NCBI GenBank assembly: GCA_029210645.1
Contig: JARGFT010000008.1
Location: forward strand, 1 to 64,000
Direction: 5' to 3'
Length of the DNA: 64,000 nt
DNA from: Anaerosomatales bacterium
Lineage (GTDB): Bacteria > Actinomycetota > Coriobacteriia > Anaerosomatales > SLCP01
Shown: piece by piece, positions 15,647 through 25,572 of the stretch
Position numbering within the stretch: the first letter of the stretch is position 1
Layout of the letters: every line of letters starts with the position of its first letter
Made by a program: the position numbers and the translations under genes
Notes under the pieces: generated by a model
Seen by the model: only the letters and a program-made list of their open reading frames with translations
Databases searched by the model: none
What the model was told of the DNA's origin: nothing

Positions 15647-17668
15647 GTGTTGGTTCCGATGGCGAAGATCGAGATCATCGGCCCGAAGAACGATTTCTTC
15701 GAGGTGGTGAGCTTGCTGCATGAACAGGGCAAGCTGCATATCGAGGATCTCTCTCGCAAGATCAGCTCGGGTGAAGTGCCTCTGCAGCGAATGGAGGTCT
15801 ACGAGACGCAGCAGCAGGATCAGGAGCAGATGGAGGAGCTGCTGATCCGCGTTCGCGCGATCGTCAAGGCGCTCCACCGCGACGACCTCCACCTCGATCC
15901 CGCAGCTCGCCGTGCCCAGTACAGTGAACTGTTCGCAAAGGATCCAGGCGAACTGGCCAGTGAGGTCACCGCGGTGATCGAGGAGGTCGAGGACCGGACG
16001 GCCGAGCTGGCTACCTCCCGCACGAGCCTGGAGTCAGAGCTCTCACTTCTCGCCCGCTACGAGCCGATTCTTCAGAAGATCCAGCCGCTCGCGAAGCAGA
16101 TCGTCACGACCGGTGCGTACGAATCGGTCGCGCTGCTGGTCGAGCGCCGCTATAAGTCCGCTCTCGAGCTTCTCAAGGAGGAGCTCGACAAGATCACGCA
16201 CAAGCAGTGCGAGATCGTCTCGACCGACGTCGACGAGAACACCACTGCGGTCATCGTCGTGTTCAGCAAGACCTACTCCGAGCCGGTTCACAAGTTCCTC
16301 GCGATGGAGAACGTCAACCAGATCCGTCTTCCCTCCTCCTTCGAGGACATGCCGTTCGACGCGGCGTATGAGAGTCTCAAAGAGCGGCAAGGGCATCTGC
16401 CTGCCGAGCTCGAGAAGGTCTCGATCGAGCTCGAGGAGATGTCCAAGGCCTGGTATCTGCGGTTGATGACCATTCGCGACGTGCTCATCGACAAGATCGA
16501 GGAGATATCGGCGATCCCGAAGTTCGGGCGCACCGACTACGCGTTTGTCATCAACGGGTGGATCCCGGTAAAGGACGTTGAAGAGCTGCGGCAGGGTATC
16601 TCATCGAAGTGGGGCGACGACATCATCGTCACTCAGACCGAGGTCACCGAGGCCGAGTACGGCGACACGCCGGTGGCGACCAAGAACCCCAAAGCGATCG
16701 CTCCCTTTGAGAAGATCATCGGAGTGCGGGGTGTCCCGCGCTACGGTACCGTCGATCCGACCTGGCTGCTCTTCATCTTCTTCCCGCTCTTCTACGGGAT
16801 GATCGTTGGAGACGCAGGATATGGCACCATCATGCTCTCCGTGATCGTCTGGCTACGCCTGAAGTTCAAGCAGAACGAAGTGATCCAGATGGCGACATCC
16901 ATCATCGGACCGGCGGCGACCATGGTCATCGCCTTCGGCGTCGCCTACGGAGAGCTCTTCGGCGACCTGCCGTCCAGAGCGGGCTGGGTCTATCCGGTCA
17001 CGGGTTCGGCGTACGCATGGTTGGCAGATGGCACGTACGCCTGGTTCGGGATCCTGCCTATCTTCCACCGCGTGGCTGAGATCCTGCCGTTCATGCTCAT
17101 CGCGATCGCGGCCGGTGTGGTTCACGTGCTCCTCGGCTTGCTCCTCGGCGTCATCAACGCTGTCAAGACCGGTCAGAAGAAGCATCTCAAGGAGCGCGGG
17201 GGCATCCTTATGACGCTCCTGGCAATCCTCGTACTGGTGGGCGTCGGTCAACTTGCGCTTCTGAGCGGGACCGGTGAGATTGCATTCCAGCTCGCTGTCG
17301 CCGCAATAGCGATCGCCGGTTTCGTGTACGCGATCAAAGGTGGGGGCGTCATGGGCGTCGTCGAGACGCTGGAGTCCTTCACCCACATGGCAAGCTACAT
17401 CCGTATCATGGCCGTGGGCCTGGCAGGCGCATTGTTCGCCGACGCGATCAACCAGATCGTTGTCATCTTGAGCCCGCCGGGCAGCATCTCGATCGTCGGA
17501 ATCCTGCTGGGAGTCATACTGCACTCGCTGCACGTCGTCATGGCATCCTTCAGCCCGATGATCCACGCACTGCGTCTCAACTTGCTGGAGTTCTTCAGCA
17601 AGTTTTACGAGACCGGCAATCAGCCGTATAGTCCGTTCACGAAAACCGGAGGTGAAGAGCGCGTATGA
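15647..17668 (+). CDS. atpI: V/A-type ATPase subunit I (membrane a-subunit)
   Basis: Subunit I forms the ion half-channels beside the proteolipid ring. The roughly 673-residue protein has a soluble N-terminal half (about 1-350, coiled coils linking to the stalk) and a membrane half with about seven hydrophobic segments (LLFIFFPLFYGMIVGDAGYG, ASYIRIMAVGLAGALFAD and others). The conserved arginine region is MASYIRIMAVGLAG, and the C terminus is HALRLNLLEFFSKFYETG. Start is uncertain: GTG 15638, GTG 15647 or ATG 15659; I use 15647 for spacing from the G-rich ribosome site. It overlaps atpK by ATGA. Confidence 0.92.
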   Translation: MLVPMAKIEIIGPKNDFFEVVSLLHEQGKLHIEDLSRKISSGEVPLQRMEVYETQQQDQEQMEELLIRVRAIVKALHRDDLHLDPAARRAQYSELFAKDPGELASEVTAVIEEVEDRTAELATSRTSLESELSLLARYEPILQKIQPLAKQIVTTGAYESVALLVERRYKSALELLKEELDKITHKQCEIVSTDVDENTTAVIVVFSKTYSEPVHKFLAMENVNQIRLPSSFEDMPFDAAYESLKERQGHLPAELEKVSIELEEMSKAWYLRLMTIRDVLIDKIEEISAIPKFGRTDYAFVINGWIPVKDVEELRQGISSKWGDDIIVTQTEVTEAEYGDTPVATKNPKAIAPFEKIIGVRGVPRYGTVDPTWLLFIFFPLFYGMIVGDAGYGTIMLSVIVWLRLKFKQNEVIQMATSIIGPAATMVIAFGVAYGELFGDLPSRAGWVYPVTGSAYAWLADGTYAWFGILPIFHRVAEILPFMLIAIAAGVVHVLLGLLLGVINAVKTGQKKHLKERGGILMTLLAILVLVGVGQLALLSGTGEIAFQLAVAAIAIAGFVYAIKGGGVMGVVETLESFTHMASYIRIMAVGLAGALFADAINQIVVILSPPGSISIVGILLGVILHSLHVVMASFSPMIHALRLNLLEFFSKFYETGNQPYSPFTKTGGEERV

Positions 17669-18003
17669 ACAAGAATCGGCTCGCAAAGTGGGTGTTCGGC
17701 AGTACGTTCCTGGTGACAATGCTCGTTCCGGCCATGGCGTTCGCTGCTGAGGCGGAGGCCGTCGTCGGCGAGTGGCAGTCCTACGTCGCCAAGGCCCTGG
17801 CTGCCGGCCTCGCCATGAGCGTGTCCGCGCTCGCGGCAGGCTACGCCCAGGCGAAAATCGGTTCTGCAGGCGCAGGCACGCTCGCCGAGCGTCCTGAGGC
17901 CTCGGTGTGGGTCATCGTTCTCCAGGCGCTTCCGGAGATCATCGTCCTGCTGGGCTTCGTTGCCTCCATCCTGATCGTCAACATGCCCGTCACGCCCGCT
18001 TAG
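17665..18003 (+). CDS. atpK: V/A-type ATPase proteolipid subunit K
   Basis: Subunit K forms the ion-carrying rotor ring. The 112-residue protein has an N-terminal hydrophobic stretch ending VPAMAFAAEAEA that looks like a signal peptide, then one helical hairpin (about 38-62 and 80-107). The loop TLAERPEASVW and the ion-binding glutamate in LQALPEIIVLLGFVAS are family hallmarks. It is a two-helix form; the duplicated four-helix form of enterococci is about 156 residues. The residue after the glutamate is Ile rather than Thr or Ser, see findings. Confidence 0.92.
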   Translation: MNKNRLAKWVFGSTFLVTMLVPAMAFAAEAEAVVGEWQSYVAKALAAGLAMSVSALAAGYAQAKIGSAGAGTLAERPEASVWVIVLQALPEIIVLLGFVASILIVNMPVTPA

Positions 18004-18049
18004 GCGTGTTGGCTCTGACGGCGAAACACAGGAAAGAGGTCCAGGTCCC

Positions 18050-18628
18050 ATGGCCCTAGAAGATATCTTCCGCGCACTAGACGAGCAGGCAGACAAGGAG
18101 TGCGAAGACATCCTCGCTACTGCTCGCGCGCAGGCCGAGGCCATCCTGGCTGACGCCGAGGAGCAGGCCGCGGGCATCTGTTCGGCGTGCGTCGAGCACA
18201 CCGAGTCAGCGATGCAGCGAAAGGCGGCCAAGCAGACCAACGCGGCACGCCTCGAGGGCAAGAAGAAGGTTGCCTCCGTGAAGGAGGCAGCGGTCAGCGA
18301 TGCCTTCGAGAAGTCTGCAGAGCGCCTGGCATCCATCCGGACCCGCGACACGTATCCGGCGATGTTCAAGTCCCTCGTGTCCGAGGCCCTCGCCGGTGTG
18401 TCCGGTGACATGGTGCTCCTGGTCGACCCCTCGGACGAGGCGCTTGCGCGCCAGGCTCTGGATGAGCTTGGGGTCGATGCTGAGGTGCGGACCGAGCTCA
18501 CCACGAGCGGAGGGGTGGCGGTGCTGACCGGGAACGGTCGGATCATGCGCCGCAACACGCTCGAAGATCGGCTCGACAAGGTGCGCAACTCGATCCAGTC
18601 TGACGTTGCGGAGATCCTGTTCTCATGA
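18050..18628 (+). CDS. atpE: V/A-type ATPase subunit E
   Basis: Subunit E is the second peripheral-stalk protein. The 192-residue product has a long N-terminal helix (ATARAQAEAILADAEEQAAG) and a globular C-terminal half ending in a region typical of family members (ELTTSGGVAVLTGNGRIMRR then NTLEDRLDKVR). It starts 47 nt after atpK behind GAAAGAGG and overlaps atpC by ATGA. An unusual detail is two cysteines in the stalk helix (around residues 44 and 47). Confidence 0.87.
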   Translation: MALEDIFRALDEQADKECEDILATARAQAEAILADAEEQAAGICSACVEHTESAMQRKAAKQTNAARLEGKKKVASVKEAAVSDAFEKSAERLASIRTRDTYPAMFKSLVSEALAGVSGDMVLLVDPSDEALARQALDELGVDAEVRTELTTSGGVAVLTGNGRIMRRNTLEDRLDKVRNSIQSDVAEILFS

Positions 18629-19722
18629 GTGTGACGACCACGTCATCACGCAACCGCAGCCCCGCATCCCCGAAGGACTACGGGTATGCCAACGCTCGCA
18701 TCCGGGGTATGCGTTCTCGGCTGCTGAGCAGGACGTTCCTTGACGGCCTCATCGCAGAGCAGAGCGTTCAGCACCTCGTGCAGGAGATGGACGGCACGGA
18801 GTACACGTCGGACCTGGAAGACGCACTGATTCACGGGATCGACGCGACGAGCGTCGACGCCGCCCTGCGGAACAACATGGTGCACACCTTCCAGAAGATC
18901 ATGAGCTTCCTGAATGCCGAGGCCGAGTATCTGGTGACGACGCTGCTCGGCAGGTGGGACATCTTCAACCTGAAGACGATCCTGCGTGCCAAGCACATGC
19001 ATCTGCCGCTGGACGAGCTGAAGGACGGCTTGTTGCCTGCGGGGCAGCTGACCCCGGTCGACCTGGAAGCCCTTGCTGCGGCCGATGACGTGCGAACGGT
19101 AGTCGACATCGCCGTCACCTGGGGCCTGCCGATGGCGTCTGCCCTGCGTGAAGGGCATGCGGAGTTCATGCGTACGGGGGAGCTCGCATCATTGGAGCTC
19201 GCGCTGGACCGATACTACTCGGAGTGGGCGAAGGCCCGGCTGTCCCGTCGGGGGGCCAACATGCGCATGGCGCGTAAAGTCCTGGCCACCCAGGTGGACG
19301 TCGCCAACCTCGTGATGGTCCTGCGCCTGCAGAGTGCCGACATCGAGACCATCGATGTCGATCAGTACTTCCTGGAAGGCGGCGCGGACATAACGCGTGA
19401 GCTGTACATGGTTCTCTCCAAGATGTCCGATATCGACGAGGTACTCGAGCGCCTCCGGGGCACTCCGTACGGCAGGGCGCTCGACGAGGTCTCGATCAAG
19501 TATCTCGAACAGAACTCGATATCGGTCTTCGAGCGTGCACTCGAGGATCTCTTCATGCGGCGCACTCTCGGTATCGCAAAGGGCGACCCGCTCGGTATCG
19601 GCGTGGCGGTCTCGTACCTGTGGGCCAAGCAGAACGAGATCACCAACCTGCGCATCATCGTCAAGGGCAAGGCCGTAGGGATGCCGGAGGACCGTGTGAG
19701 AGAGGAGCTCATCCTTGTATAA
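18625..19722 (+). CDS. atpC: V/A-type ATPase subunit C
   Basis: Subunit C (V-type C/d family) is the funnel that couples the central stalk to the proteolipid ring. The 365-residue protein is predicted all-helical, beginning after a basic N terminus with YGYANARIRGMRSRLLSRTF, a typical opening. LLGRWDIFNLKTILRAKHM near residue 110 and the C-terminal YLWAKQNEITNLRIIVKGKA are strong family marks. It overlaps atpE by 4 nt and atpF by 8 nt. Confidence 0.92.
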   Translation: MSVTTTSSRNRSPASPKDYGYANARIRGMRSRLLSRTFLDGLIAEQSVQHLVQEMDGTEYTSDLEDALIHGIDATSVDAALRNNMVHTFQKIMSFLNAEAEYLVTTLLGRWDIFNLKTILRAKHMHLPLDELKDGLLPAGQLTPVDLEALAAADDVRTVVDIAVTWGLPMASALREGHAEFMRTGELASLELALDRYYSEWAKARLSRRGANMRMARKVLATQVDVANLVMVLRLQSADIETIDVDQYFLEGGADITRELYMVLSKMSDIDEVLERLRGTPYGRALDEVSIKYLEQNSISVFERALEDLFMRRTLGIAKGDPLGIGVAVSYLWAKQNEITNLRIIVKGKAVGMPEDRVREELILV

Positions 19723-20047
19723 GCTCGTCGTTCTCACCGACTCCGACACCGCTGACGGTTTCAGGCTCGCCGGCGTGGATGTCATGGTGGTCGAGTCGGA
19801 GGAGGAGTCGCGCAAGGCGCTCAACTCGCTGCTCGATGACGAAGGGAGCGGCATCATCGCGGTCAACGAGAAGATGATGGCCGCCATCGACGAGCGCACG
19901 CAGCGCAAGATAGACAACAGTTACCGTCCGATAGTCATCTCGCTTCCCATCAGGGAGCAGCTGACGATGGGCGAGGATCACCGGGCGTATCTGGCACGCC
20001 TGATCAGAAGAGCAATCGGATTCGACATAACACTGAGGCGAGGCTGA
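19715..20047 (+). CDS. atpF: V/A-type ATPase subunit F
   Basis: Subunit F is part of the central stalk (named NtpG in Enterococcus). The 110-residue protein is a small alpha/beta fold, starting [20 protein letters not shown] and containing [12 protein letters not shown], with a C-terminal helix ending GFDITLRRG. The start is TTG 19715, inside the end of atpC, with GAGAGAGGAG upstream. The stop shares one base with the atpA start (TGATG). Confidence 0.9.
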   Translation: MYKLVVLTDSDTADGFRLAGVDVMVVESEEESRKALNSLLDDEGSGIIAVNEKMMAAIDERTQRKIDNSYRPIVISLPIREQLTMGEDHRAYLARLIRRAIGFDITLRRG

Positions 20048-21798
20048 TGATTGCAGGGACTATCTCGAAAATCACCGGACCGGTGGCTGTCGCATCGGGC
20101 ATGACCGGGTCCAAGATGTATGACATCGTGCGCGTCGGCAACGAGGGCCTGATGGGAGAGATCATCAGGCTCGAGGGCGACCGCTCGACGATCCAGGTCT
20201 ACGAGGACACCTCCGGTCTGAAGGTCGGCGACCCTGTCGAATCGACTGAAGGCCCGCTCCTCGTCGAACTCGGACCGGGGCTGCTCTCCTCGATCTACGA
20301 TGGCGTGCAGCGCCCGTTGCCTGTCGTTGCGCAGAGCGGCGACTACATCCAGCGCGGTACGGTTGCCTCGGCGCTGGACCGGGATAAGCTGTGGGACTTC
20401 ACCCCCATCGCGACGCTGGGCCAGGAGGTCGTCGGCGGCGACGTCATCGGCTCCACGCCCGAGGGTCAGACCATCATCCACAAGGTGCTGGTCCCGCCTA
20501 ACGTCAAGGGCAAGATCAAGAAAGTCGTGCCAGCGGGTCAGTACAACGTAGACACCACGGTTGCCGAGCTCGAAGACGGTACCGAGATCAAGATGTCGCA
20601 GTGGTGGCCGGTCCGTCAGGGCCGCCCCTACGAGCGCAAGCTCGATCCGACGCACCCGTTCACGACAGGCACGCGCATCCTCGACACGTTCTTCCCGATC
20701 GCTCTCGGTGGCAACGCCATCATCCCGGGCGGCTTCGGGACGGGTAAGACGGTCACGCAGCAGTCGCTCGCCAAGTGGGCCGACGTCGACATCATCGTCT
20801 ATGTCGGCTGTGGTGAGCGCGGTAACGAGATGACCGAGGTCCTCGTCGAGTTCCCCGAACTCGAGGACCCGCGCACGGGCGCGCCGCTCATGGACCGCAC
20901 CGTGCTCGTCGCCAACACGTCGAACATGCCGGTGGCCGCGCGCGAAGCTTCCATCTACGTGGGTGCGACGCTCGCCGAGTTCTATCGCGACATGGGCTAC
21001 AGCGTCGCGATGATGGCCGACTCCACCTCCCGTTGGGGGGAGGCGCTCCGAGAGGTCTCCGGTCGTCTCGAGGAGATGCCGGGTGAGGAAGGCTATCCCG
21101 CATACCTCGCGACGCGACTCGCGGCCTTCTACGAGCGTTCCGGCCGCGTCCGGCCGCTCGGCTCGGATGAGGAACGCGTCGGTTCGGTCACCATGGTCGG
21201 CGCGGTCTCGCCGGCAGGCGGCGACATGTCCGAGCCGATGACCCAGAACTCGCTGCGCGTCTCGGGTGCCTTCTGGGCACTCGACACCTCGCTCGCACAG
21301 CGCCGGCATTTCCCGGCGATCTCGTGGACGAAGTCCTACACGCTCTTCCTCGGCCAGGTTCGCGGCTGGTACGAGGAGAACGTCGCTACCGACTGGCACG
21401 TACTGCGCGACCAGGCGATGTCGATCCTCCAGAAGGAAACCGAACTGCAGGAGATCGTCCAGCTCGTCGGGCCGGACGCACTGCCCGAGTCCGAGAAGAT
21501 CATCCTCGAGGTCGCCCGCATGCTGCGAGAGGACTTCCTGCAGCAGTTCGCGTTCCACGAGATCGACGCGTACTGTCCGCCCAGGAAGCAGTACCTGATC
21601 CTGAAGGCGATCCTCTCGTTCCACGAGGCGGCCGCGTCGGCACTCAACAGAGGCGTCTCGCTGAGGCAGATCCTCGAGATGCCGTTCAGGGACGAGATCT
21701 CCACGTTGAAGACGACCCCGCACGAAGAAGCGATGGAGGCGATCCCGGGATTCTGCACCCGGATTGCCGAGGAGATCGCCGGAATCGAGGTGTACTAA
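20047..21798 (+). CDS. atpA: V/A-type ATPase catalytic subunit A
   Basis: Subunit A carries the nucleotide-hydrolysing sites. The 583-residue protein has the beta-barrel N terminus, the non-homologous bulge region that distinguishes A from F-type beta (about 110-200), Walker [18 protein letters not shown] near residues 230-240, the catalytic glutamate in [13 protein letters not shown] and Walker B-like [18 protein letters not shown]. Length and motifs are complete. It is translationally coupled to atpF. Confidence 0.97.
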   Translation: MIAGTISKITGPVAVASGMTGSKMYDIVRVGNEGLMGEIIRLEGDRSTIQVYEDTSGLKVGDPVESTEGPLLVELGPGLLSSIYDGVQRPLPVVAQSGDYIQRGTVASALDRDKLWDFTPIATLGQEVVGGDVIGSTPEGQTIIHKVLVPPNVKGKIKKVVPAGQYNVDTTVAELEDGTEIKMSQWWPVRQGRPYERKLDPTHPFTTGTRILDTFFPIALGGNAIIPGGFGTGKTVTQQSLAKWADVDIIVYVGCGERGNEMTEVLVEFPELEDPRTGAPLMDRTVLVANTSNMPVAAREASIYVGATLAEFYRDMGYSVAMMADSTSRWGEALREVSGRLEEMPGEEGYPAYLATRLAAFYERSGRVRPLGSDEERVGSVTMVGAVSPAGGDMSEPMTQNSLRVSGAFWALDTSLAQRRHFPAISWTKSYTLFLGQVRGWYEENVATDWHVLRDQAMSILQKETELQEIVQLVGPDALPESEKIILEVARMLREDFLQQFAFHEIDAYCPPRKQYLILKAILSFHEAAASALNRGVSLRQILEMPFRDEISTLKTTPHEEAMEAIPGFCTRIAEEIAGIEVY

Positions 21799-21799
21799 C

Positions 21800-23236
21800 G
21801 TGACGCCAGAGACGATGACGTCCCCGATGGAGCCGAAGGCCCGTCCGCTGGTCTCGACCGACTACCGGACCCTGAGCTACGTGACGGGCCCGCTCATCTT
21901 CGTCGAGAACGTGCATGGAGTGGCCTACGACGAGATGGTGGCCATCCGGATGCCGGACGGCGCGCACCGCAGCGGCCAGGTGCTCGAGGTCAGCGGCACC
22001 ACCGCCGTCATCCAGGTCTTCGAGGGTACGCGCGGCATCGATGTCGACATGACGGAGGTGCGCTTCCTCGAGGAGGTCGCCCGCATCGACGTCTCGCCCG
22101 ACCTGCTCGGCCGCGTGCTGAACGGCACGGGCGCTCCCATCGACGGTGGTGCGCCGATCATCCCGGAGCGCCGCCTGCCGATGACGGGCGCGCCGATCAA
22201 CCCGTATACGCGTGAGAAGCCGGCGGACTTCATCGAGACCGGCATCAGCGCGATCGACGGGCTGAACACGCTCGTGCGCGGGCAGAAGCTCCCGATCTTC
22301 TCCGGTTCGGGTCTGCCGGCCAACGAACTGGCCGCACAAATCATCCGCCAGGCGCGGGTCAAGTCCGGCGAGGAGTTCGCCATCGTGTTCGGTGCGATGG
22401 GTATCACGCACCGCGAGTCGGCCTACTTCATGAACCAGTTCGAGAGCACCGGGGCGCTCGAGCGAGTCGTCTTCTTCCTCAACCTCGCTGACGACCCCAC
22501 GGTCGAGCGACTGCTCACGCCGAAGGCGGCGCTGACGGTCGCCGAGTACCTGGCGTTCGAGAAGGACATGCAGGTCCTCGTCGTGCTCTCCGACATGACG
22601 AACTACTGCGAGGCGCTGCGCGAGGTCTCGACGGCACGTGAAGAGGTACCGGGGCGCCGCGGCTATCCCGGATACATGTACACCGACCTCTCGATGATCT
22701 ACGAGCGTGCGGGCCGCATCAAAGGCCGCAAGGGCTCGGTCACGCAGCTGCCGATCCTCACCATGCCCGACGATGACATCACGCACCCGATCCCCGACCT
22801 CACCGGGTACATCACCGAGGGCCAGATCGTGCTCTCGCGCCAGCTGCACCGCCGTGCGGTCTACCCGCCCATCGATGTCCTGCCGTGTCTGTCGCGCCTG
22901 ATGAATCTGGGTATCGGTGAGGGCAAGACGCGTGAGGACCACCGCGAGGTCGCCAACCAGCTTTACGCCGCGTACGCGCAGGGTCGCGATCTGCGCAAGC
23001 TGGTCGCGATCGTCGGTGAGGAGGCTCTGTCGGACAACGACCGCTCCTACCTCCGCTTTGCGGACGAGTTCGAGAAGCGGATCGTCGGTCAGGGTGAGGA
23101 GGGCCGCACGATCGAGGATACGTTGGCCATCAGCTGGGAGCTCATGGCGGGTCTGCCGATGAGCGAGCTCAAGCGCGTTCGTGACTTCATCGACACGTAC
23201 CATCCAAACGCCGAGCAGGCCTCCGACGAGGCCTAA
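21800..23236 (+). CDS. atpB: V/A-type ATPase regulatory subunit B
   Basis: Subunit B alternates with A in the head and holds the non-catalytic sites. I start at GTG 21800 (478 residues), one base after the atpA stop. Landmarks are [20 protein letters not shown] (positions about 19-38), [18 protein letters not shown] in place of a Walker A, and the Arg-containing [17 protein letters not shown]. The lost P-loop is normal for B subunits. An ATG at 21815 is an alternative start. Confidence 0.96.
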   Translation: MTPETMTSPMEPKARPLVSTDYRTLSYVTGPLIFVENVHGVAYDEMVAIRMPDGAHRSGQVLEVSGTTAVIQVFEGTRGIDVDMTEVRFLEEVARIDVSPDLLGRVLNGTGAPIDGGAPIIPERRLPMTGAPINPYTREKPADFIETGISAIDGLNTLVRGQKLPIFSGSGLPANELAAQIIRQARVKSGEEFAIVFGAMGITHRESAYFMNQFESTGALERVVFFLNLADDPTVERLLTPKAALTVAEYLAFEKDMQVLVVLSDMTNYCEALREVSTAREEVPGRRGYPGYMYTDLSMIYERAGRIKGRKGSVTQLPILTMPDDDITHPIPDLTGYITEGQIVLSRQLHRRAVYPPIDVLPCLSRLMNLGIGEGKTREDHREVANQLYAAYAQGRDLRKLVAIVGEEALSDNDRSYLRFADEFEKRIVGQGEEGRTIEDTLAISWELMAGLPMSELKRVRDFIDTYHPNAEQASDEA

Positions 23237-23245
23237 GGGGAGACG

Positions 23246-23896
23246 ATGGAGGAAGTACGCCCAACACGCTCAGAGCTACTCGAGCGACGCGAGCAGATCA
23301 AGCTTGCCGAGCAGGGCATGGATCTGCTGAAGCAGAAGCGCGACGCGCTGCTCATCGAGTTCATGGGCGTCATGGACGAGACGCTGCGCCTCTCCGAGTC
23401 GCTACAGAAGAACGTCGCCGAGGCGCAGTACGCGCTCGCCGTCGCCAAGGCGGTCGACGGCACGGTGGCGGTCCGCTCGGCCGGCATGGCCACGAAGAGC
23501 GAGATCGTCGTCGACATGACGGGTACGCGGATCATGGGCGTTTCTGTCCCGGTGGTCACCAAGGGCGAGAGTCCGATCCGCTCGTCGTTCACGCGCGGCT
23601 ACTCGGTCACCGGCGTCTCGTCCCGGGTCGACGAGACCGCGGACAAGTTCGAGCGCATCCTCGACGTGATCATCGAGTATGCCGACATCGAGACGCGGCT
23701 GAAGCGGCTCGGCGAGGAGATCCAGAAGACCAACCGCCGCGTGAACGCGCTCGAACAGGTGACCGTTCCGGCGCTCAGGGAGCAGGTCAGCTACATCCGG
23801 CAGACGCTGGACGAGCGGGCACGGGAGGATCTCTTCCGGCTGAAGAAGGTCAAGAAGAAGATCGAGAGCAAGAAGGCCGCTCAGGTGCGCGGTTAG
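23246..23896 (+). CDS. atpD: V/A-type ATPase subunit D
   Basis: Subunit D is the central rotor shaft. The 216-residue protein is two long helices: N-terminal RPTRSELLERREQIKLAEQG with GMDLLKQKRDALLIEF, and C-terminal KKTNRRVNALEQVTVPALR-type segment (TNRRVNALEQV) ending in a lysine-rich tail. These are diagnostic for V/A-type D. It ends the operon, followed by a strong hairpin at 23903-23940. Confidence 0.95.
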   Translation: MEEVRPTRSELLERREQIKLAEQGMDLLKQKRDALLIEFMGVMDETLRLSESLQKNVAEAQYALAVAKAVDGTVAVRSAGMATKSEIVVDMTGTRIMGVSVPVVTKGESPIRSSFTRGYSVTGVSSRVDETADKFERILDVIIEYADIETRLKRLGEEIQKTNRRVNALEQVTVPALREQVSYIRQTLDERAREDLFRLKKVKKKIESKKAAQVRG

Positions 23897-23902
23897 TCCC
23901 GC

Positions 23903-23940
23903 AGCGTGTCCGCCGCACCGGTGTCGGGGGCGGACACGCT
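23903..23940 (+). terminator. hairpin after the V-ATPase operon
   Basis: A perfect 12-bp stem, AGCGTGTCCGCC (23903-23914) with GGCGGACACGCT (23929-23940), starts 7 nt after atpD. There is no T run on this strand. Confidence 0.5.
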
Positions 23941-23956
23941 CACACAGAATGCAGAA

Positions 23957-23990
23957 GAGGCCGCCTGCCCGGGATCCGGACGGCGGCCTC
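23957..23990 (-). terminator. hairpin downstream of the minus-strand small gene
   Basis: GAGGCCGCC (23957-23965) pairs with GGCGGCCTC (23982-23990). It lies between two convergent units and may serve either strand. Confidence 0.4.
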
Positions 23991-24019
23991 CGCGTTACGG
24001 GGAACCCCCGAACCCCGTG

Positions 24020-24361
24020 TCACGCCCTCTCGGCAACGACCTGTTTCATGTCGGCCAGGATGTCGACCGCGTTGCGGGTGTGCTTGCGCAGCTCCCGTCC
24101 GAGGAGCAGCAGCTTGCGCACGTCGTGCATCTGCAGGTGCCCGAAGCGCAGGGACTCCCACTCCTCGCGGGCGGTGAATCCCCATACCTCACCGAGCACC
24201 CACTCGAACTCCTCGATCTCATGATCGGTGAGGGCCGCCCACTCGCGACCGAGATTGTGCCTGACGCGCTCTATCTCACGTTGTACCGCCTGAGCCCGGC
24301 GCAGTTTGTGCGTGCGGATGCCGAGTTCCTCGTCGGTGACATCGGGTCGCTTGCTGTTCAT
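24020..24361 (-). CDS. hypothetical protein
   Basis: I do not recognise this 113-residue protein. It is hydrophilic, helical and rich in charged residues and tryptophan (EEFEWVLGEVWGFTAREEWE), with no cysteines, signal or membrane segment. The ATG is preceded by a strong GGAGGTGAG site, which supports real translation. It is alone on the minus strand between the V-ATPase operon and the nitroreductase, ending toward the 23957-23990 hairpin. A longer open frame on the opposite strand lacks such a ribosome site. Confidence 0.65.
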   Translation of the reverse strand: MNSKRPDVTDEELGIRTHKLRRAQAVQREIERVRHNLGREWAALTDHEIEEFEWVLGEVWGFTAREEWESLRFGHLQMHDVRKLLLLGRELRKHTRNAVDILADMKQVVAERA

Positions 24362-24458
24362 GGGCTCTCACCTCCTGGATACGATATTCTCTGCGGGACG
24401 CCCCGTTCCTTGTTCTAGAATACCCCTGTAACCCCCCGTGAGTTGCGGAAGGAACCCG

Positions 24459-24974
24459 ATGGAATTCTCCGACGTCCTCGCCCGGCGACGCAGTGTGCGC
24501 CACTTCAACTCCCGCCTCGCTGTGAGCGACGAGGACGTCCGCGCGCTGCTCCTGGCGGCCGTCAGCGCTCCGAGCGCAGGAAACATCCAGCCCTGGCGCT
24601 TCACGGTCCTGCGCACCGAGGCCGCGCGCGAAAGGCTCGCCGCCGTGCTCGGGCAGCGCTGGGCCACCGCTGCCCCCGTCGTCATCGTGGTCTCGGTAGA
24701 CCCGCGTCCTTGTGCGGCGCGCTACGGCGATCGCGGGGAGATGCTCTACTCCATCCAGGACACCGCCGCCGCGGTCAACAACATCCTGCTCGCCGCGGTC
24801 GATCGCGGCCTGGCGTCCTGCTGGATCGGCGCGTTCGACGAGCGCGCGGTGCGCGACGCCCTCGGGATCCCGGCGCCTATCACGCCCGTCGCCATCCTGC
24901 CGGTCGGTCACTCGGCCGAGTCCTCCGCCAAGCCTGCCCGCAGGCCGCTCGACGAGGTGACGACGTGGCTGTGA
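24459..24974 (+). CDS. nitroreductase family protein
   Basis: The 171-residue FMN-dependent nitroreductase-fold protein starts MEFSDVLARRRSVRHFN, the usual FMN-phosphate-contacting Arg-Arg-Ser-Val-Arg motif, with LLLAAVSAPSAGNIQPWRFT next and the C-terminal GLASCWIGAFDERAVRDALG and PVAILPVGH. ATG 24459 sits behind GGAAGGAA; the longer frame adds seven poorly placed residues. The substrate cannot be told. The gene is 4 nt upstream of the uracil-DNA glycosylase gene. Confidence 0.88.
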   Translation: MEFSDVLARRRSVRHFNSRLAVSDEDVRALLLAAVSAPSAGNIQPWRFTVLRTEAARERLAAVLGQRWATAAPVVIVVSVDPRPCAARYGDRGEMLYSIQDTAAAVNNILLAAVDRGLASCWIGAFDERAVRDALGIPAPITPVAILPVGHSAESSAKPARRPLDEVTTWL

Positions 24975-24978
24975 GGCC

Positions 24979-25572
24979 ATGGACACCCTGAGGGAACTCC
25001 AGGAGTTTATCGGCGACTGTCACCGGTGCCCGCTGGGCGACACGCGCACGACCCTGGTGTTCGGAGTCGGTCGGACCGATGCCGACCTCATGTTCATCGG
25101 CGAGGCCCCCGGTCGCAACGAAGACCTGAAGGGTGAGCCGTTCGTAGGTGCGGCGGGCACGCTGCTCGACGAGCTCCTCGCGTCGATCGGTCTGCACCGC
25201 TCGGAGGTCTACATCGCCAACATCCTCAAGTGTCGGCCTCCCGGGAACCGCAACCCCCAGGCAGACGAGATCGAGACGTGCACCCCCTTCCTGAGGGAAC
25301 AGGTGCGCCTCATCGACCCGAAGGTGATCGTCACGCTCGGAAACTTCGCCACCCGGTTCGTGCTCAAGACCTCGGCCGGCATCACCGGCCTGCGCGGCTC
25401 ACTCCACCGTACGGGCCGTTTCACGGTCCTGCCGATCTTTCATCCGGCGGCGGCTCTCTACGATGCCACCAAGCGCGACGTGCTGATGGCCGACTTCGCT
25501 CTCCTCGGGGAGGTGCTCGCAGCACCCGCAGAGCCGCACGAGCTCCTCCAGGGGGAGCTGTTCGAGTCGTGA
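24979..25572 (+). CDS. uracil-DNA glycosylase, type-4-like with 4Fe-4S cluster
   Basis: This enzyme removes uracil from DNA at the start of base-excision repair. The 197-residue product has the family-4 motif GEAPGRNEDLKGEPFVGAAG near residues 40-59, NILKCRPPGNRNPQ, and the histidine motif PIFHPAAAL. The four cluster cysteines are visible: Cys14, Cys17, Cys85 and Cys101. Its stop overlaps the tsaE GTG start. Confidence 0.93.
   Translation: MDTLRELQEFIGDCHRCPLGDTRTTLVFGVGRTDADLMFIGEAPGRNEDLKGEPFVGAAGTLLDELLASIGLHRSEVYIANILKCRPPGNRNPQADEIETCTPFLREQVRLIDPKVIVTLGNFATRFVLKTSAGITGLRGSLHRTGRFTVLPIFHPAAALYDATKRDVLMADFALLGEVLAAPAEPHELLQGELFES

Noticed and set aside
23906..24418. Plus-strand open frame over the small minus-strand gene
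   Set aside because: No ribosome site, starts inside the atpD terminator region, and the minus-strand frame has a strong GGAGGTG start.
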